A DNA stretch of 64,000 nucleotides from an uncultured Clostridia bacterium (GTDB taxonomy: Bacteria > Bacillota > Clostridia > UBA1381). Where the stretch lies: positions 62,001 to 126,000 of the forward strand of contig CAKSDE010000004.1 in assembly GCA_934444735.1 (NCBI GenBank). The letters are read 5' to 3'. Below, piece after piece: positions 38,820 through 47,580 of the stretch (its first letter is position 1; the number at the start of each line of letters is the position of its first letter). Below the pieces are notes generated by a model that saw only the letters and a list, made by a program, of their open reading frames with translations, was not told the origin of the DNA and made no database searches. A program made the translations under genes and the position numbers.

Positions 38820-38859
38820 GGTATCACCTCAAAATAAATATGCTGTAATGCAACGTTTT

Positions 38860-39741
38860 TTATTTCGCTTTTTTCAAAAGCTCCTCCAAGGCCTCTTTTG
38901 AAAAAGTATATTTTTTATCGCAGAATTGGCAGGTAAGTTCTGCCTCGCCCTGATCTTCAATTAAATCCTCCAGCTCTTTTTTGCCAATCGAAATAAGTGC
39001 GCGCTCCATGCGCTCTTTTGAACATTTGCACTCATACATCGGCACTATCGGCTTGTTTTCCATGAGCATATCAAAATCCTCGGTGATGTGGAAAAATATA
39101 TCCTCGGCGCTCATGCCCGAATCAATCATCTGTGTTACCGGCTCGATAGTTTTCATTTTTTCCTCCAGCTTTATCGCAATATCCTCGGTTGCCTCGGGCA
39201 TGAGCTGGATCATAAACCCGCCTGCCGCCTTGACGCTTGAGTCGGTATCTACCAGAACACCCAAGGCAATCGCAGTGGGTATCTGCTCGCTTCTGGCAAA
39301 ATAGAAGGTCAGATCCTCGGCTATCTCGCCCGTTACAATCGGGACTTGTCCGGCATAAGGCTCTTTCATTCCGAGATCGCGTATGACATTTAAATACCCT
39401 TTTCCGACACCGCCGCCGACATCGAGCTTGCCTTTTTTATTAAGCGGCAGATCAACAAACGGGTTTGCGACATATCCGCGCACGTGCGAATGACTGTCGG
39501 TGACGGCGACTATACTTCCCAAAGGACCGTCGCCTTTAAATTGTATAGTTGTTGTATCGGTTTCGTTCTTCATGCCGGCACCCATAATTGCCGCCGCAGT
39601 GAGCGTTCTGCCGAGCGCTGCCGTTGCAACGGGGTAGGTATGGTGAATTTCATGCGCGCGGTTTACCAAATCGGTCGTGATTGCGACAAATACTCTTACC
39701 GCGCCGTCCATGCTGTTTCCTCTTAATAGTATATCTGACAT
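38860..39741 (-). CDS. hslO: Redox-regulated chaperone Hsp33
   Basis: 293 residues. An N-terminal domain with ATTDLVNRAHEIHHTYPVAT and GVGKGYLNVIRDLGMKEPY is followed by the C-terminal redox switch: CKC near 235 and CQFC near 268, the zinc-binding CxC/CxxC pair that opens under oxidative stress. It holds unfolding proteins in the cytoplasm. RBS AGAGGAACGATAATA. It follows cdaA-cdaR in reverse order with only 19 nt between, so it may be cotranscribed as the last gene. Confidence 0.95.
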   Translation of the reverse strand: MSDILLRGNSMDGAVRVFVAITTDLVNRAHEIHHTYPVATAALGRTLTAAAIMGAGMKNETDTTTIQFKGDGPLGSIVAVTDSHSHVRGYVANPFVDLPLNKKGKLDVGGGVGKGYLNVIRDLGMKEPYAGQVPIVTGEIAEDLTFYFARSEQIPTAIALGVLVDTDSSVKAAGGFMIQLMPEATEDIAIKLEEKMKTIEPVTQMIDSGMSAEDIFFHITEDFDMLMENKPIVPMYECKCSKERMERALISIGKKELEDLIEDQGEAELTCQFCDKKYTFSKEALEELLKKAK

Positions 39742-39760
39742 TATTATCGTTCCTCTCGTT

Positions 39761-40933
39761 TTATTCTATATTGACCGTTATAAATTGCTTTTCCGCCAAA
39801 GACAATGTTGCCTCCTTAAAGGTTACGTTCACCTCTGCCGAGAAAAAGCCTGTGCCGTGTCCGGTTATATCGATTTCCGCAGTTATATTCGAGGCAATAA
39901 TATCCGATGCCGCACCGCGCACGCGAAGTGTTACTTCGGAGGGCGCGTTGTATTGCTGTCCGTCAGCCTTTTTGACATTAAGCGGTACGCTGATATATTG
40001 TTCTTCAATAAGCTCCGCTTTAATTTTTACGGTAACTGTTCTTGATTCGGGCGGTATATAAACGCCGTCAACGTCCTCAAGCTCAACGGTGTACTCGGTG
40101 TTTTTCTCATCGTAGTTGACAATTGCCTTAAGCTCCGTTACCGAAATATCGCTGTCTACACCGACATAAACCTCGCTTTCCGATATGGATTCGAGCTTTA
40201 ATACGCACCGTTTGTCCGCGTCGCGCAGATCTGCCTTTACCGGCACCTTTATTTTCTTATGTGCGATGTTTGTAACATCTATACCGTCCACAGCCATGTA
40301 TACGTCGTCGGTGAATTTTATTTCTTTGTTGTCCTTGTCTACGGCCTTGACGGCATATCTCGCGACTGTTTCGTGCGTTATTGTTGATATGTCCACGAAT
40401 ACGGCAAGGTGGTCGATCATTGAAATATCGTCCGATGAGCCTTTGACGCTTATCTTATCCTGTGTAATCTGGGATTCTATCAATTTATCGGGTACCGCAA
40501 CCCCCTGCTGGATAACCTTAACGTCAAAATCTCGGCTCTGCATTCTCTCAACGCTGATCTCGACAGACGAGGTTTTCTTTTCGGTTATATAAAGCGCATT
40601 TGTTGCAAGCTCATAATCGACTTTTATGTTGTACACCCCCGGGACGGTTATTTTCGACACATCAATAGTGGCGGAGATGTCGTCCATCGAATTTATGATG
40701 TCGCTGCGCTTGCCGCGCACGGATATTGCCGCCTCGCCGACAGAAGCTTTGTTCACCACTAAAAGATCATTATTTAAAAGAGTAGTTTCACCGTTTAACT
40801 GAATCGGAATATCTTTTAGCGTTGTTTCAAAGGACGCGTCCTCTATATAAACAAGAACAACCCACAAAATCAAGCCGACTATAACCGAGATAAGCTGCAT
40901 AAGGAATCTTCGTTCAATGTTTTTTACTTTCAT
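39761..40933 (-). CDS. cdaR: YbbR-domain regulator of c-di-AMP synthesis, CdaR
   Basis: 390 residues. One N-terminal transmembrane segment (FLMQLISVIVGLILWVVLVY) anchors an extracellular part of about four YbbR-type beta domains; repeated signatures include VRGKRSDIINSMDDISATID and VKGSSDDISMIDHLAVFVDI. CdaR binds CdaA and modulates its activity. Its ATG overlaps the cdaA TGA by four bases, so both are made together. glmM, the usual third partner, is absent. Confidence 0.92.
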   Translation of the reverse strand: MKVKNIERRFLMQLISVIVGLILWVVLVYIEDASFETTLKDIPIQLNGETTLLNNDLLVVNKASVGEAAISVRGKRSDIINSMDDISATIDVSKITVPGVYNIKVDYELATNALYITEKKTSSVEISVERMQSRDFDVKVIQQGVAVPDKLIESQITQDKISVKGSSDDISMIDHLAVFVDISTITHETVARYAVKAVDKDNKEIKFTDDVYMAVDGIDVTNIAHKKIKVPVKADLRDADKRCVLKLESISESEVYVGVDSDISVTELKAIVNYDEKNTEYTVELEDVDGVYIPPESRTVTVKIKAELIEEQYISVPLNVKKADGQQYNAPSEVTLRVRGAASDIIASNITAEIDITGHGTGFFSAEVNVTFKEATLSLAEKQFITVNIE

Positions 40934-41772
40934 TTTGAAATCCCCTTCCAGAATTTTATCTTGCTCGTGTTTTTCTGCACCTTTAGAGTAAGGGCTTTTT
41001 CTATCGCTTTTTTGAGAGAGTTCTCATCAAGATTTCTCGTAAGCGTGCCGTTTATCGCGATTGATATTTTACCTGTCTCCTCGCTCACGACAATTACGAC
41101 CGCATCGGAGTTCTCCGACATACCGAGAGCCGCTCTGTGGCGCGTTCCCAGCTCGCGCGATATGTTCTGATTTGTAGTAAGCGGCAGAACGCACGCCGCC
41201 GAGTATATTCTCTCGCCGCGGATTATAACCGCACCGTCATGGAGCGGTGTGTTGTGCACAAATATGTTTTCCAAAAGCGCCGCGCTTATAACGGAGTCTA
41301 TGCGAGTGCCGTTGTTTGCAAATTCACCCAACGGTGTTAAGCGTTCGAGAACAATCAGCGCGCCGGTTTTGGTTTTTGCCATATTTACGGTCGCCTCGGT
41401 AAGCTCGCGGATTATGACCGCCTCGGTTTCCTCGTCCTGCACACCGGAAAAATCGAGAATTTTTCCGACCTTCGAGCGCCCGACGTGTTCAAGCATACTC
41501 CTGAGCTCGGGCTGGAATATAACAATTACGGCAAATGCGCCGAGTTGCATTGCGTTTCGCATAATATAGTTAAATGCTGTCAGATGTAACCATGCGCTTA
41601 TCGGCAGGGTAAGAAAAATTATTGCCAGTCCTTTTAAAAGCTGGACAGCTCTTGTTTCGCGTATCATCTTCACAAGCTGATACACCAAGAGTATTATTAT
41701 AAGAATATCTATAAAGTCGGATATTTTCATCAGCTGAATAAACCGGCTTATATATGTAAACATTGACGACAT
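40930..41772 (-). CDS. cdaA: Diadenylate cyclase CdaA
   Basis: 280 residues. Three N-terminal membrane helices precede the DAC domain, which carries the catalytic HDGAVII motif and GTRHRAALGMSENSDAVVIV with the RHR motif. It makes c-di-AMP from two ATP, controlling potassium, osmolyte and cell wall homeostasis. The ATG at 41772 is close to GAGGT; an ATG nine bases on (41763) has better spacing. Confidence 0.95.
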   Translation of the reverse strand: MSSMFTYISRFIQLMKISDFIDILIIILLVYQLVKMIRETRAVQLLKGLAIIFLTLPISAWLHLTAFNYIMRNAMQLGAFAVIVIFQPELRSMLEHVGRSKVGKILDFSGVQDEETEAVIIRELTEATVNMAKTKTGALIVLERLTPLGEFANNGTRIDSVISAALLENIFVHNTPLHDGAVIIRGERIYSAACVLPLTTNQNISRELGTRHRAALGMSENSDAVVIVVSEETGKISIAINGTLTRNLDENSLKKAIEKALTLKVQKNTSKIKFWKGISK

Positions 41773-41899
41773 GACCTCACCCGTACCTTTCCGCGCCGAA
41801 GTTAAAATTACACTTCTATTATACTATATTTTATTCGCTTTGAAAAGGTTTTTTTCATTATTTTTTTATCACAAATTATTTACAGATCTTATACTGATA

Positions 41900-41928
41900 T
41901 TGACTATTTATTTTATTTGTACTATAAT
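41900..41928 (+). promoter_or_regulatory. Promoter for the LtaS-like gene
   Basis: TTGACT (41900-41905), 17-bp spacer, TATAAT (41923-41928). The start would lie near 41935, which excludes an in-frame ATG at 41917 as start codon. Confidence 0.8.
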
Positions 41929-41955
41929 GGGGTTGAATATAAAATTTATGAGGCG

Positions 41956-43950
41956 ATGAATTTGAAAATAAAGAAATATATAAGAAAATTTTTTGATGCG
42001 CTTGATCAGAGTCCGGTAATGACAACCGTTATTTTGTCGTGCGCGCTTACATTTTTCATAGAAATTCTTGCAAGACATTCGCTTTTCGGAGCAATTGCAT
42101 ATGTTATCAAAAACCCGTTTATCTATGCCTATAACTGCGTGATAATCCTGTTTACGCTTTCTGTGGCGCTCTATTTTTCCAAGCGATTGTCGGTGTATAT
42201 GACGGTCTGTTTTTTCTGGGTTGTTTTGGGAGTGGTCAACAGTATTCTTTTGGGAATACGCGGAACTCCGCTTTCGGCAATTGATTTTACCGTTCTAAAG
42301 AGCGCATATACCCTGATAAAGCTCTATATCAGCATACCTCTTTTAGCGCTTTTGATTGTGCTTGCCGTAGGGGTGATTGCAGCGATAGTGATTTTGTTTG
42401 TTAAGGCTAAAAAGCTCCGCCCGGCATATTTTAAGGGGATAACGGTTACTATTGTATCTGCCGTTATGATATTTTTCACCTCGCAAAGCCTTGTTACCTC
42501 CGAGGCGGTGACAACATCTTCGGGAGATCTTACCAAGATTTACGAAAAATACGGTTTTGCCTGCTGTTTTTCCTACAGTCTGTTGGGAAACGGTATTCAA
42601 ACTCCCGAAACCTATTCGCCCGATTCTATCAATAACATTTTAAAGAGCATAGATTATGCCGACAGATATTCGTCGGGGGATAAACCGAATGTGATTATGG
42701 TGCAGCTTGAGTCATTTTTTGATCCGTCCTATTTGGACGTGGAGGGAATATCCTTTTCCGAGGAGGTTATACCGAATTTCAAACGGTTAAAAAGCGAATA
42801 TACAAGCGGATTTCTGAAAGTTCCGTCTTTTGGCGGAGGTACGGCAAATACCGAATTTGAGGTGCTGACTCAGCTTGATATTCATAATTTCGGTTTGGGC
42901 GAATACCCGTATACCACGGTTTTAAAGGAAGATGTCTGCGAATCGGTGGGATATGACCTTAAAAAGAACGGCTATGCAACACACGCACTGCATGATCATA
43001 CCGCAACGTTTTACGATAGGAATATTGTTTACAAAAATCTCGGGTTTGACAGCTTTACTCCGATCGAGTATATGATCGCGCCCAAAAGAAATCCACTCGG
43101 CTGGGCAAAGGACACGGTTTTATCGGACGAGATTGTAAAGGCGCTTGACTCTACCGAAGAGAGCGATTTTGTGTTTGCTGTATCGGTTCAGGGACACGGA
43201 CAGTATCCGTCGGAATATCAAGGAGAGCTGCCGATTAAGGTGAGCGGCATTGAGGATAAGGAGATGAGGACCAATCTCGAGTATTATCTTTTGCAGATTC
43301 ATGAGATGGACGAATTTATAGGTGAATTTACCGATAGACTTTCCGAGCGTGCGGAGAAAACGATAGTCGTATTTTACGGAGATCATCTGCCCTGCCTGAA
43401 ATTGGGAGAGCTAAACACCTCACAAATCGGGAATTACCCCGTTTCGTGCGACAGATTTTCAACGGAATATGTGGTTTGGAGCAATTTTAATATGGATAAG
43501 GCGGACGAGGATCTGCCGGCATATAAGCTGTCGTCTAAGGTGCTTGATTCTATCGGAGTGCATACCGGGGTTATTACGCAGCTTAATCAGAAAAGCGGAC
43601 TTTCCGATGACACATACCGTGCATATTCCAAAATATGCGCTTACGATATGCTCTACGGCGATAGAATAATAAATAAGCTTATGGATTTAAAGCCTGCCGA
43701 TATGCGTCTGGGAGTGGAAGATATAAAAATTACCGAAGTAAAAAGAAGCGGTGCGTATGCGCTCATATCGGGTGAGAATTTCACCGAATACAGTGTTATC
43801 ACGGTGGATTCAAAGGAGGCGGAAACGACATATATGTCGCCCGGGCTTTTGAGGATAAGCTCGAAGGAAATTTACAGCGGTGCTAAAATATGCGTTGAGC
43901 AAAAGTCGGATAATACGGTATTGGGTGTATCGGAGGAATATGTATATTAA
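41956..43950 (+). CDS. LtaS-like membrane sulfatase-fold enzyme
   Basis: 664 residues. ATG 41956 is annotated, although TTG 41962 lies 8 nt after GAGG and may be used instead. Five N-terminal transmembrane segments precede an extracellular alkaline phosphatase/sulfatase domain (about 220-530): VIMVQLESFFDPSYLDVEGI with the first metal Glu, GGGTANTEFEVLT with the nucleophile Thr, LHDHTATFYDRNIVY and VVFYGDHLPCLKLG. Such enzymes transfer glycerol phosphate from phosphatidylglycerol onto lipoteichoic acid or related polymers. A C-terminal IPT/TIG-like module (about 580-664) is unusual for LtaS. Confidence 0.85.
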   Translation: MNLKIKKYIRKFFDALDQSPVMTTVILSCALTFFIEILARHSLFGAIAYVIKNPFIYAYNCVIILFTLSVALYFSKRLSVYMTVCFFWVVLGVVNSILLGIRGTPLSAIDFTVLKSAYTLIKLYISIPLLALLIVLAVGVIAAIVILFVKAKKLRPAYFKGITVTIVSAVMIFFTSQSLVTSEAVTTSSGDLTKIYEKYGFACCFSYSLLGNGIQTPETYSPDSINNILKSIDYADRYSSGDKPNVIMVQLESFFDPSYLDVEGISFSEEVIPNFKRLKSEYTSGFLKVPSFGGGTANTEFEVLTQLDIHNFGLGEYPYTTVLKEDVCESVGYDLKKNGYATHALHDHTATFYDRNIVYKNLGFDSFTPIEYMIAPKRNPLGWAKDTVLSDEIVKALDSTEESDFVFAVSVQGHGQYPSEYQGELPIKVSGIEDKEMRTNLEYYLLQIHEMDEFIGEFTDRLSERAEKTIVVFYGDHLPCLKLGELNTSQIGNYPVSCDRFSTEYVVWSNFNMDKADEDLPAYKLSSKVLDSIGVHTGVITQLNQKSGLSDDTYRAYSKICAYDMLYGDRIINKLMDLKPADMRLGVEDIKITEVKRSGAYALISGENFTEYSVITVDSKEAETTYMSPGLLRISSKEIYSGAKICVEQKSDNTVLGVSEEYVY

Positions 43951-43967
43951 AAGCACAGACCGCATAA

Positions 43968-45341
43968 TTATTCGTATTCGCCTATAACATAACACGCGCG
44001 TCCGTTGGCTTTTGCGGCATATAAAAGGTCATCGGTTTTTGCGGTGAGCGGAGTCATTTGTACGGGATAGCGGAATCGGCAGGCTCCGATGCTGCAGCTT
44101 ACTTTGTGCGGAGAGGGGAGTATTCCCGAGATTTCAGCTAAAAATCGGTCGAGCTTTTTTTCGAGAACCTCTTTTTCGAGCGGTGCATTTATCATTGCGG
44201 CAAATTCATCGCCGCCGATTCGCCCGACTATGCCGTATTCGCCGACAATCTGCTTTAGCGATGCGGCAATTCCTTTTAGCACTATATCGCCGGTGTGATG
44301 CCCGAGGGTATCGTTTATAGTCTTGAAGTTGTCCGCGTCGATGAACAGAAACCAACCGTATGTAACTGTGTGAGAATCAAATTCGGTTTGCGCTCTTTCG
44401 CAGCAGTTGAAGAAGATTCTGCGTCCCATAACGTTTGTTATAACGTCAAGCTCACCCAAAAATTTTTGGTATGAGGTATATTTGTAAATCATGTCCAGCG
44501 CTATCAGAGAAAGTATGCATAAAGACAGCATTGCTATCATGAATTGCATTTGAAGATGCATAAGATCGCTGTTTATGACAGCCGATACTTGGATGTTGTG
44601 CTGTTTAAGCATAAATGCGGCGCGGTATGAAAAGTAGAATGTTGCCGAGAGCATCATGATCGCGATAAACGCGGCGAATACGGCTATAAAAATGTTCTTT
44701 TTCCCTGTGTTTATGTACGGAATATCGCATGAACGGTCGATGCTGTTTTTAAAATTTGATACCATGCGTGATTTGTAAAATGTCCATAATCCTTCAATAA
44801 GTGCCATGCAGAAAAAGGACACTATTATTTCGGCAATGTTTAGATGAGCGTGAGAAAGATATGTATTTACCGTTTCGGGAAAAAGCAGTATCATTGATAT
44901 ATATACGATAAGTGCATGAATCTCCGGTGCGAGCAATGCCGCCGCCGCAATCCACACACGAAAATGCTTTTGTTTTTTTGCGGCATGAAAAATAAGCCCG
45001 ATAATCAGACCGAAAAGCGCTCTTGCGCCGACTGCGAGCAATATGCTTTTTATGGGTGAGCCGCTGAGAATCGGGGAGAATATCCGATCTGTCGGCATCA
45101 CGTAAGACGCGCAGGCTTTGTACATACTTGCGGCTCCGAATACAGCGCCCATTGCGGCGGATTGCCACGGCCCCAAAAGGCAGGCGGCAATAATAATCGG
45201 TATGTATCCGAAAGTGACCGAAATGGGCGGTATATGTATATATCCCAAAAATGTGAAGGACATCAAAAGCTCAATCGCAGCAAGAGCCATAAAAACATAT
45301 GAGTCAAAAGAGTATTTGCGAAAAATGTTTGTTTTTTTCAT
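43968..45341 (-). CDS. Diguanylate cyclase with ECF-S-like membrane domain
   Basis: 457 residues. The N-terminal half has six or so transmembrane segments; residues about 30-110 (HIPPISVTFGYIPIIIAACL, GPWQSAAMGAVFGA) closely resemble the vitamin-binding S component of ECF transporters. Two more helices lead to a GGDEF domain (about 300-457) with VGRIGGDEFAAMINA and LFIDADNFKTINDTLGHHTG, both intact, so c-di-GMP synthesis is likely. No RxxD inhibitory site precedes GGDEF. The arrangement suggests that a small ligand sensed by the S-like domain controls the cyclase; that is inference. Confidence 0.85.
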   Translation of the reverse strand: MKKTNIFRKYSFDSYVFMALAAIELLMSFTFLGYIHIPPISVTFGYIPIIIAACLLGPWQSAAMGAVFGAASMYKACASYVMPTDRIFSPILSGSPIKSILLAVGARALFGLIIGLIFHAAKKQKHFRVWIAAAALLAPEIHALIVYISMILLFPETVNTYLSHAHLNIAEIIVSFFCMALIEGLWTFYKSRMVSNFKNSIDRSCDIPYINTGKKNIFIAVFAAFIAIMMLSATFYFSYRAAFMLKQHNIQVSAVINSDLMHLQMQFMIAMLSLCILSLIALDMIYKYTSYQKFLGELDVITNVMGRRIFFNCCERAQTEFDSHTVTYGWFLFIDADNFKTINDTLGHHTGDIVLKGIAASLKQIVGEYGIVGRIGGDEFAAMINAPLEKEVLEKKLDRFLAEISGILPSPHKVSCSIGACRFRYPVQMTPLTAKTDDLLYAAKANGRACYVIGEYE

Positions 45342-45374
45342 CAGATGCTATCTCCCGGTTAGTAAGTAAAAAAT

Positions 45375-45713
45375 TTAATTTTGCGACAGAATCAACTGTA
45401 TATTTTTCTTTAATTCAGGAAAATCTTCGGTGACTGTTTTATATACGTCCCCCATATTTAAAGTTTGATATTTATGTGCGGCAATATCCCGAAAGCCGGC
45501 AAAAGTTTTCCACGGAATGTGGGAATATTCTATTCTAAATTCACCCGATAAACTTTTTACAAGTTCTCCGATATTGATTACCGTCATACATACTGCACGT
45601 TTTAATATTTCATTTGAAATAAAATCATCAAGCGAAGTATCGCGCATAATGTTTATGGCAATAGAAATTTCATCCAGTATTTTTGTTAATGTTATTTTAT
45701 CTCTATGCTGCAT
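45375..45713 (-). CDS. HepT-like HEPN-domain toxin
   Basis: 112 residues, helical, with the HEPN RNase/AMPylation-target motif RDIAAHKYQ (R-x4-H-x-Y) near residue 73 and an NIGELVKSL helix. In HepT/MntA systems the toxin is an RNase silenced when its partner AMPylates the Tyr. It overlaps the MNT gene by 11 bases and would be cotranscribed after it, the order expected when the antidote is made first. Confidence 0.85.
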   Translation of the reverse strand: MQHRDKITLTKILDEISIAINIMRDTSLDDFISNEILKRAVCMTVINIGELVKSLSGEFRIEYSHIPWKTFAGFRDIAAHKYQTLNMGDVYKTVTEDFPELKKNIQLILSQN

Positions 45714-45990
45714 AAAGCGGCACCACCTTATTTATTTCAAGAATTGAATCTTTTGGAATGGGAGCATGAATCACATCAACACTGACACCCAATAAATCTT
45801 CAAATCTGTATTTTATCGAAATGAGCGTTAAGAGAGATACGTGAACATTTTTAAATTCAATAAGCAAATCCACATCGCTTTTAGGCGTATTTCTGCCGTC
45901 TGCATACGAACCGAACAGGCTTATGGAACGTATCGGAAATTCTTTTGCAACAGTTTCCGCAGCATCCGATATCTGTTTAATTGTCAGCAT
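45703..45990 (-). CDS. MntA-like nucleotidyltransferase antitoxin
   Basis: 95 residues from ATG 45990, 9 nt after AGGGAG; an ATG at 46008 is less well placed. The minimal nucleotidyltransferase motif SLFGSYADGRNTPKSDVDLL (GSx10DxD) is intact, with the third acidic residue near VDVIHAPIP. It probably AMPylates the HEPN toxin encoded downstream. A standard HEPN-MNT pair on a chromosome; its trigger is unknown. Confidence 0.85.
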   Translation of the reverse strand: MLTIKQISDAAETVAKEFPIRSISLFGSYADGRNTPKSDVDLLIEFKNVHVSLLTLISIKYRFEDLLGVSVDVIHAPIPKDSILEINKVVPLYAA

Positions 45991-46128
45991 AGCATCAACT
46001 CCCTTCATACTGATATTATACTACATATTTGTGATAAATACAATAGATAATGAAAATTTTAATCAAGAGGTGATTTAATTGCCGCATATTTGAGGAATAA
46101 ATAATTTTCTTTATGATGTTTTTTTGTT

Positions 46129-46362
46129 TTAAAAGTCATGACAATTTCCAAAATCAATTTTATACTTTTCAAACACACAAACTATTTCTTCTATCCGTTC
46201 AAAATCTGAATAGCTATCATTTTTTATTATTTCCTGAATCTCTGCCAATATTTTAATCGCAACAGTATTAGCAATATCATCAGCATCAATTTCAAAATCC
46301 TCAATCCGTGAATTTATAAAGTCGGATATATAAGTTTTTAACAATTCTGCTTTTATTTTCAT
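46129..46362 (-). CDS. Small acidic helical protein of unknown function
   Basis: 77 residues behind a strong AAAGGAGGAAC site. The sequence is alpha-helical and acidic (SRIEDFEIDADDIANTVAIK, then ILAEIQEIIKNDSYSDFERI). I do not recognise it. It is divergent from the XRE regulator at 46453 and shares the operator region, so it is probably controlled by it. It might be an antitoxin-like or phage-derived accessory protein; no partner is visible. Confidence 0.6.
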   Translation of the reverse strand: MKIKAELLKTYISDFINSRIEDFEIDADDIANTVAIKILAEIQEIIKNDSYSDFERIEEIVCVFEKYKIDFGNCHDF

Positions 46363-46382
46363 TTAAAGTTCCTCCTTTAACG

Positions 46383-46428
46383 TTACCATATGGTATCTTT
46401 TTGCTAATATTATATTACCATATGGTAA
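46383..46428. promoter_or_regulatory. Twin operators between divergent genes
   Basis: Two copies of the palindrome TTACCATATGGTAA-type: TTACCATATGGTAT at 46383-46396 and a perfect TTACCATATGGTAA at 46415-46428, with centres 32 bp apart (about three turns). They flank the AT-rich stretch TAATATTATATT, where the divergent -10 elements should lie. The XRE protein is the natural binder. Confidence 0.8.
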
Positions 46429-46452
46429 CATTAAAATCAAGAGGTGATTTTA

Positions 46453-46668
46453 ATGTTTTTTAAAAGATTATATGATTTAAGAACAGATAACGATTTAACT
46501 CAACAGCAAATTGCAGATTATCTTACTTGTAACCGCCAGGTATATGCACGATATGAACGTGGTATTCGAGAAATTCCGGTTTCTATGTTGATTAAACTTG
46601 CTGATTATTATAATACATCTGTTGATTACATTTTGGGCAGAACGGATAACAAGACTTTAATAAAATAA
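46453..46668 (+). CDS. XRE-family HTH regulator
   Basis: 71 residues from ATG 46453, 6 nt after GAGGTG; a GTG inside that site is rejected. A single Cro/CI-type HTH (LRTDNDLTQQQIADYLTCNR, then YARYERGIREIPVSMLIKLA) fills nearly the entire protein; the recognition helix is QQQIADYL/NRQVYARYE. It probably represses its own gene and the 77-residue divergent gene through the two palindromes upstream. Confidence 0.85.
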   Translation: MFFKRLYDLRTDNDLTQQQIADYLTCNRQVYARYERGIREIPVSMLIKLADYYNTSVDYILGRTDNKTLIK

Positions 46669-46670
46669 CA

Positions 46671-46700
46671 CAAAAATCACGCACCTTTTCGGTGCGTGAA
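46671..46700 (-). terminator. tmRNA terminator
   Basis: On the minus strand TCACGCACC pairs with GGTGCGTGA around GAAAA, followed by TTTTTG. It lies 7 nt beyond the tmRNA CCA end. Confidence 0.9.
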
Positions 46701-46706
46701 AATCAA

Positions 46707-47056
46707 TGGTGGAGATGACGAGAGTTGAACTCGTGTCCGAAAACATATTCACCCCGGCATCTACGGGTGTAGGTTATGCTTTTGGATTCCCCTCATATAA
46801 GCGTCATAACCAAGGCTTATACTACGGTAGTTTCAGATTCATGACCGACTCCGAAACAAAAGCCGGTTCACGTTCACCACTGATATTCGCCTTAATATTA
46901 GCCGTGGTACTCTAAAATAAGACGGTTGCCTAAATTAGGCAGCGTATGCTAATTCGTTGTTAGCGTTTATATTTATAAGTTTGAGCCGTTTAAAGTGGCA
47001 CTCGACACTACCCGCTTCCGAAGCTTCAACATCCCCGTCGAAGCCGTTACATCCCC
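46707..47056 (-). ncRNA. ssrA: Transfer-messenger RNA (tmRNA)
   Basis: About 350 nt. The 5' end reads GGGGATGTAACGGCTTCGAC and the 3' end GTTCAACTCTCGTCATCTCC plus ACCA, forming the Ala-tRNA-like acceptor and T-arm. The tag frame is AAC GCT AAC AAC GAA TTA GCA TAC GCT GCC TAA, so the encoded tag ends NANNELAYAA; the exact resume codon is not certain. It rescues stalled ribosomes with SmpB and marks products for proteolysis. Confidence 0.96.
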
Positions 47057-47074
47057 ATATTAAGAGTTATAATT

Positions 47075-47103
47075 ATTGTATCACATTTTTAGAAAAAAAT
47101 CAA
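47075..47103 (-). promoter_or_regulatory. tmRNA promoter
   Basis: On the minus strand TTGATT, a 17-bp spacer and TACAAT, placed 18 bp before the tmRNA 5' end. Confidence 0.75.
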
Positions 47104-47121
47104 CAGTTACATTCTAACAAT

Positions 47122-47580
47122 TTATTTACAAATTTTATGGTATACTCTTTTTAAATTATATATGAAAATCGGCTTGATATTCCGTATAACACGTGTATTC
47201 ACGCGTTTTTTTACATATTTCATATATTTCGGATCATCGCACGAAAAGCGCACGCCGCCGCGCTCAATCTCGCAAACAACACCGATTACGCTACACCGCT
47301 TTATGCCATGCTCCAAAATCCACTGATTATCACCGCACAGGGTGTAGCTGTCCTTTTTTACTTTTACAATGCGGTGCAGGACAAATGCGCCGTCTGTGCG
47401 CTTGAAAAATATTATATCGTATTTTTTTAAAGGCTCTGTCGGCTTTTTTATATATACGCTGTCTATCCCCTGACGGATCAGCGGAAGCATACTTCCCCCG
47501 TTCGGGGAGATTTTAAAGCTTTTTCCGCTCTCAAGCGTTTCTGTTATAATGTTTTCTATATCTTCAAAGTGAATTTTCAT
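47122..47580 (-). CDS. S24/S26-type signal peptidase-like protein
   Basis: 152 residues from ATG 47580, which overlaps the stop of the kinase-like gene by four bases and follows AAAGGAGAG. FKISPNGGSMLPLIRQG holds the Ser-Met of S24/S26 peptidases; the Lys or His base region is VLHRIVKVKKDSYTLCGDNQ. There is no N-terminal membrane anchor, and the C terminus is basic. Soluble members like this travel with HprK-like kinases and PqqD proteins in peptide-maturation cassettes. Confidence 0.75.
   Translation of the reverse strand: MKIHFEDIENIITETLESGKSFKISPNGGSMLPLIRQGIDSVYIKKPTEPLKKYDIIFFKRTDGAFVLHRIVKVKKDSYTLCGDNQWILEHGIKRCSVIGVVCEIERGGVRFSCDDPKYMKYVKKRVNTRVIRNIKPIFIYNLKRVYHKICK

Noticed and set aside
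46706..46915. Plus-strand frame across the tmRNA
   Set aside because: The region is a clear tmRNA on the minus strand with promoter, CCA end and terminator.
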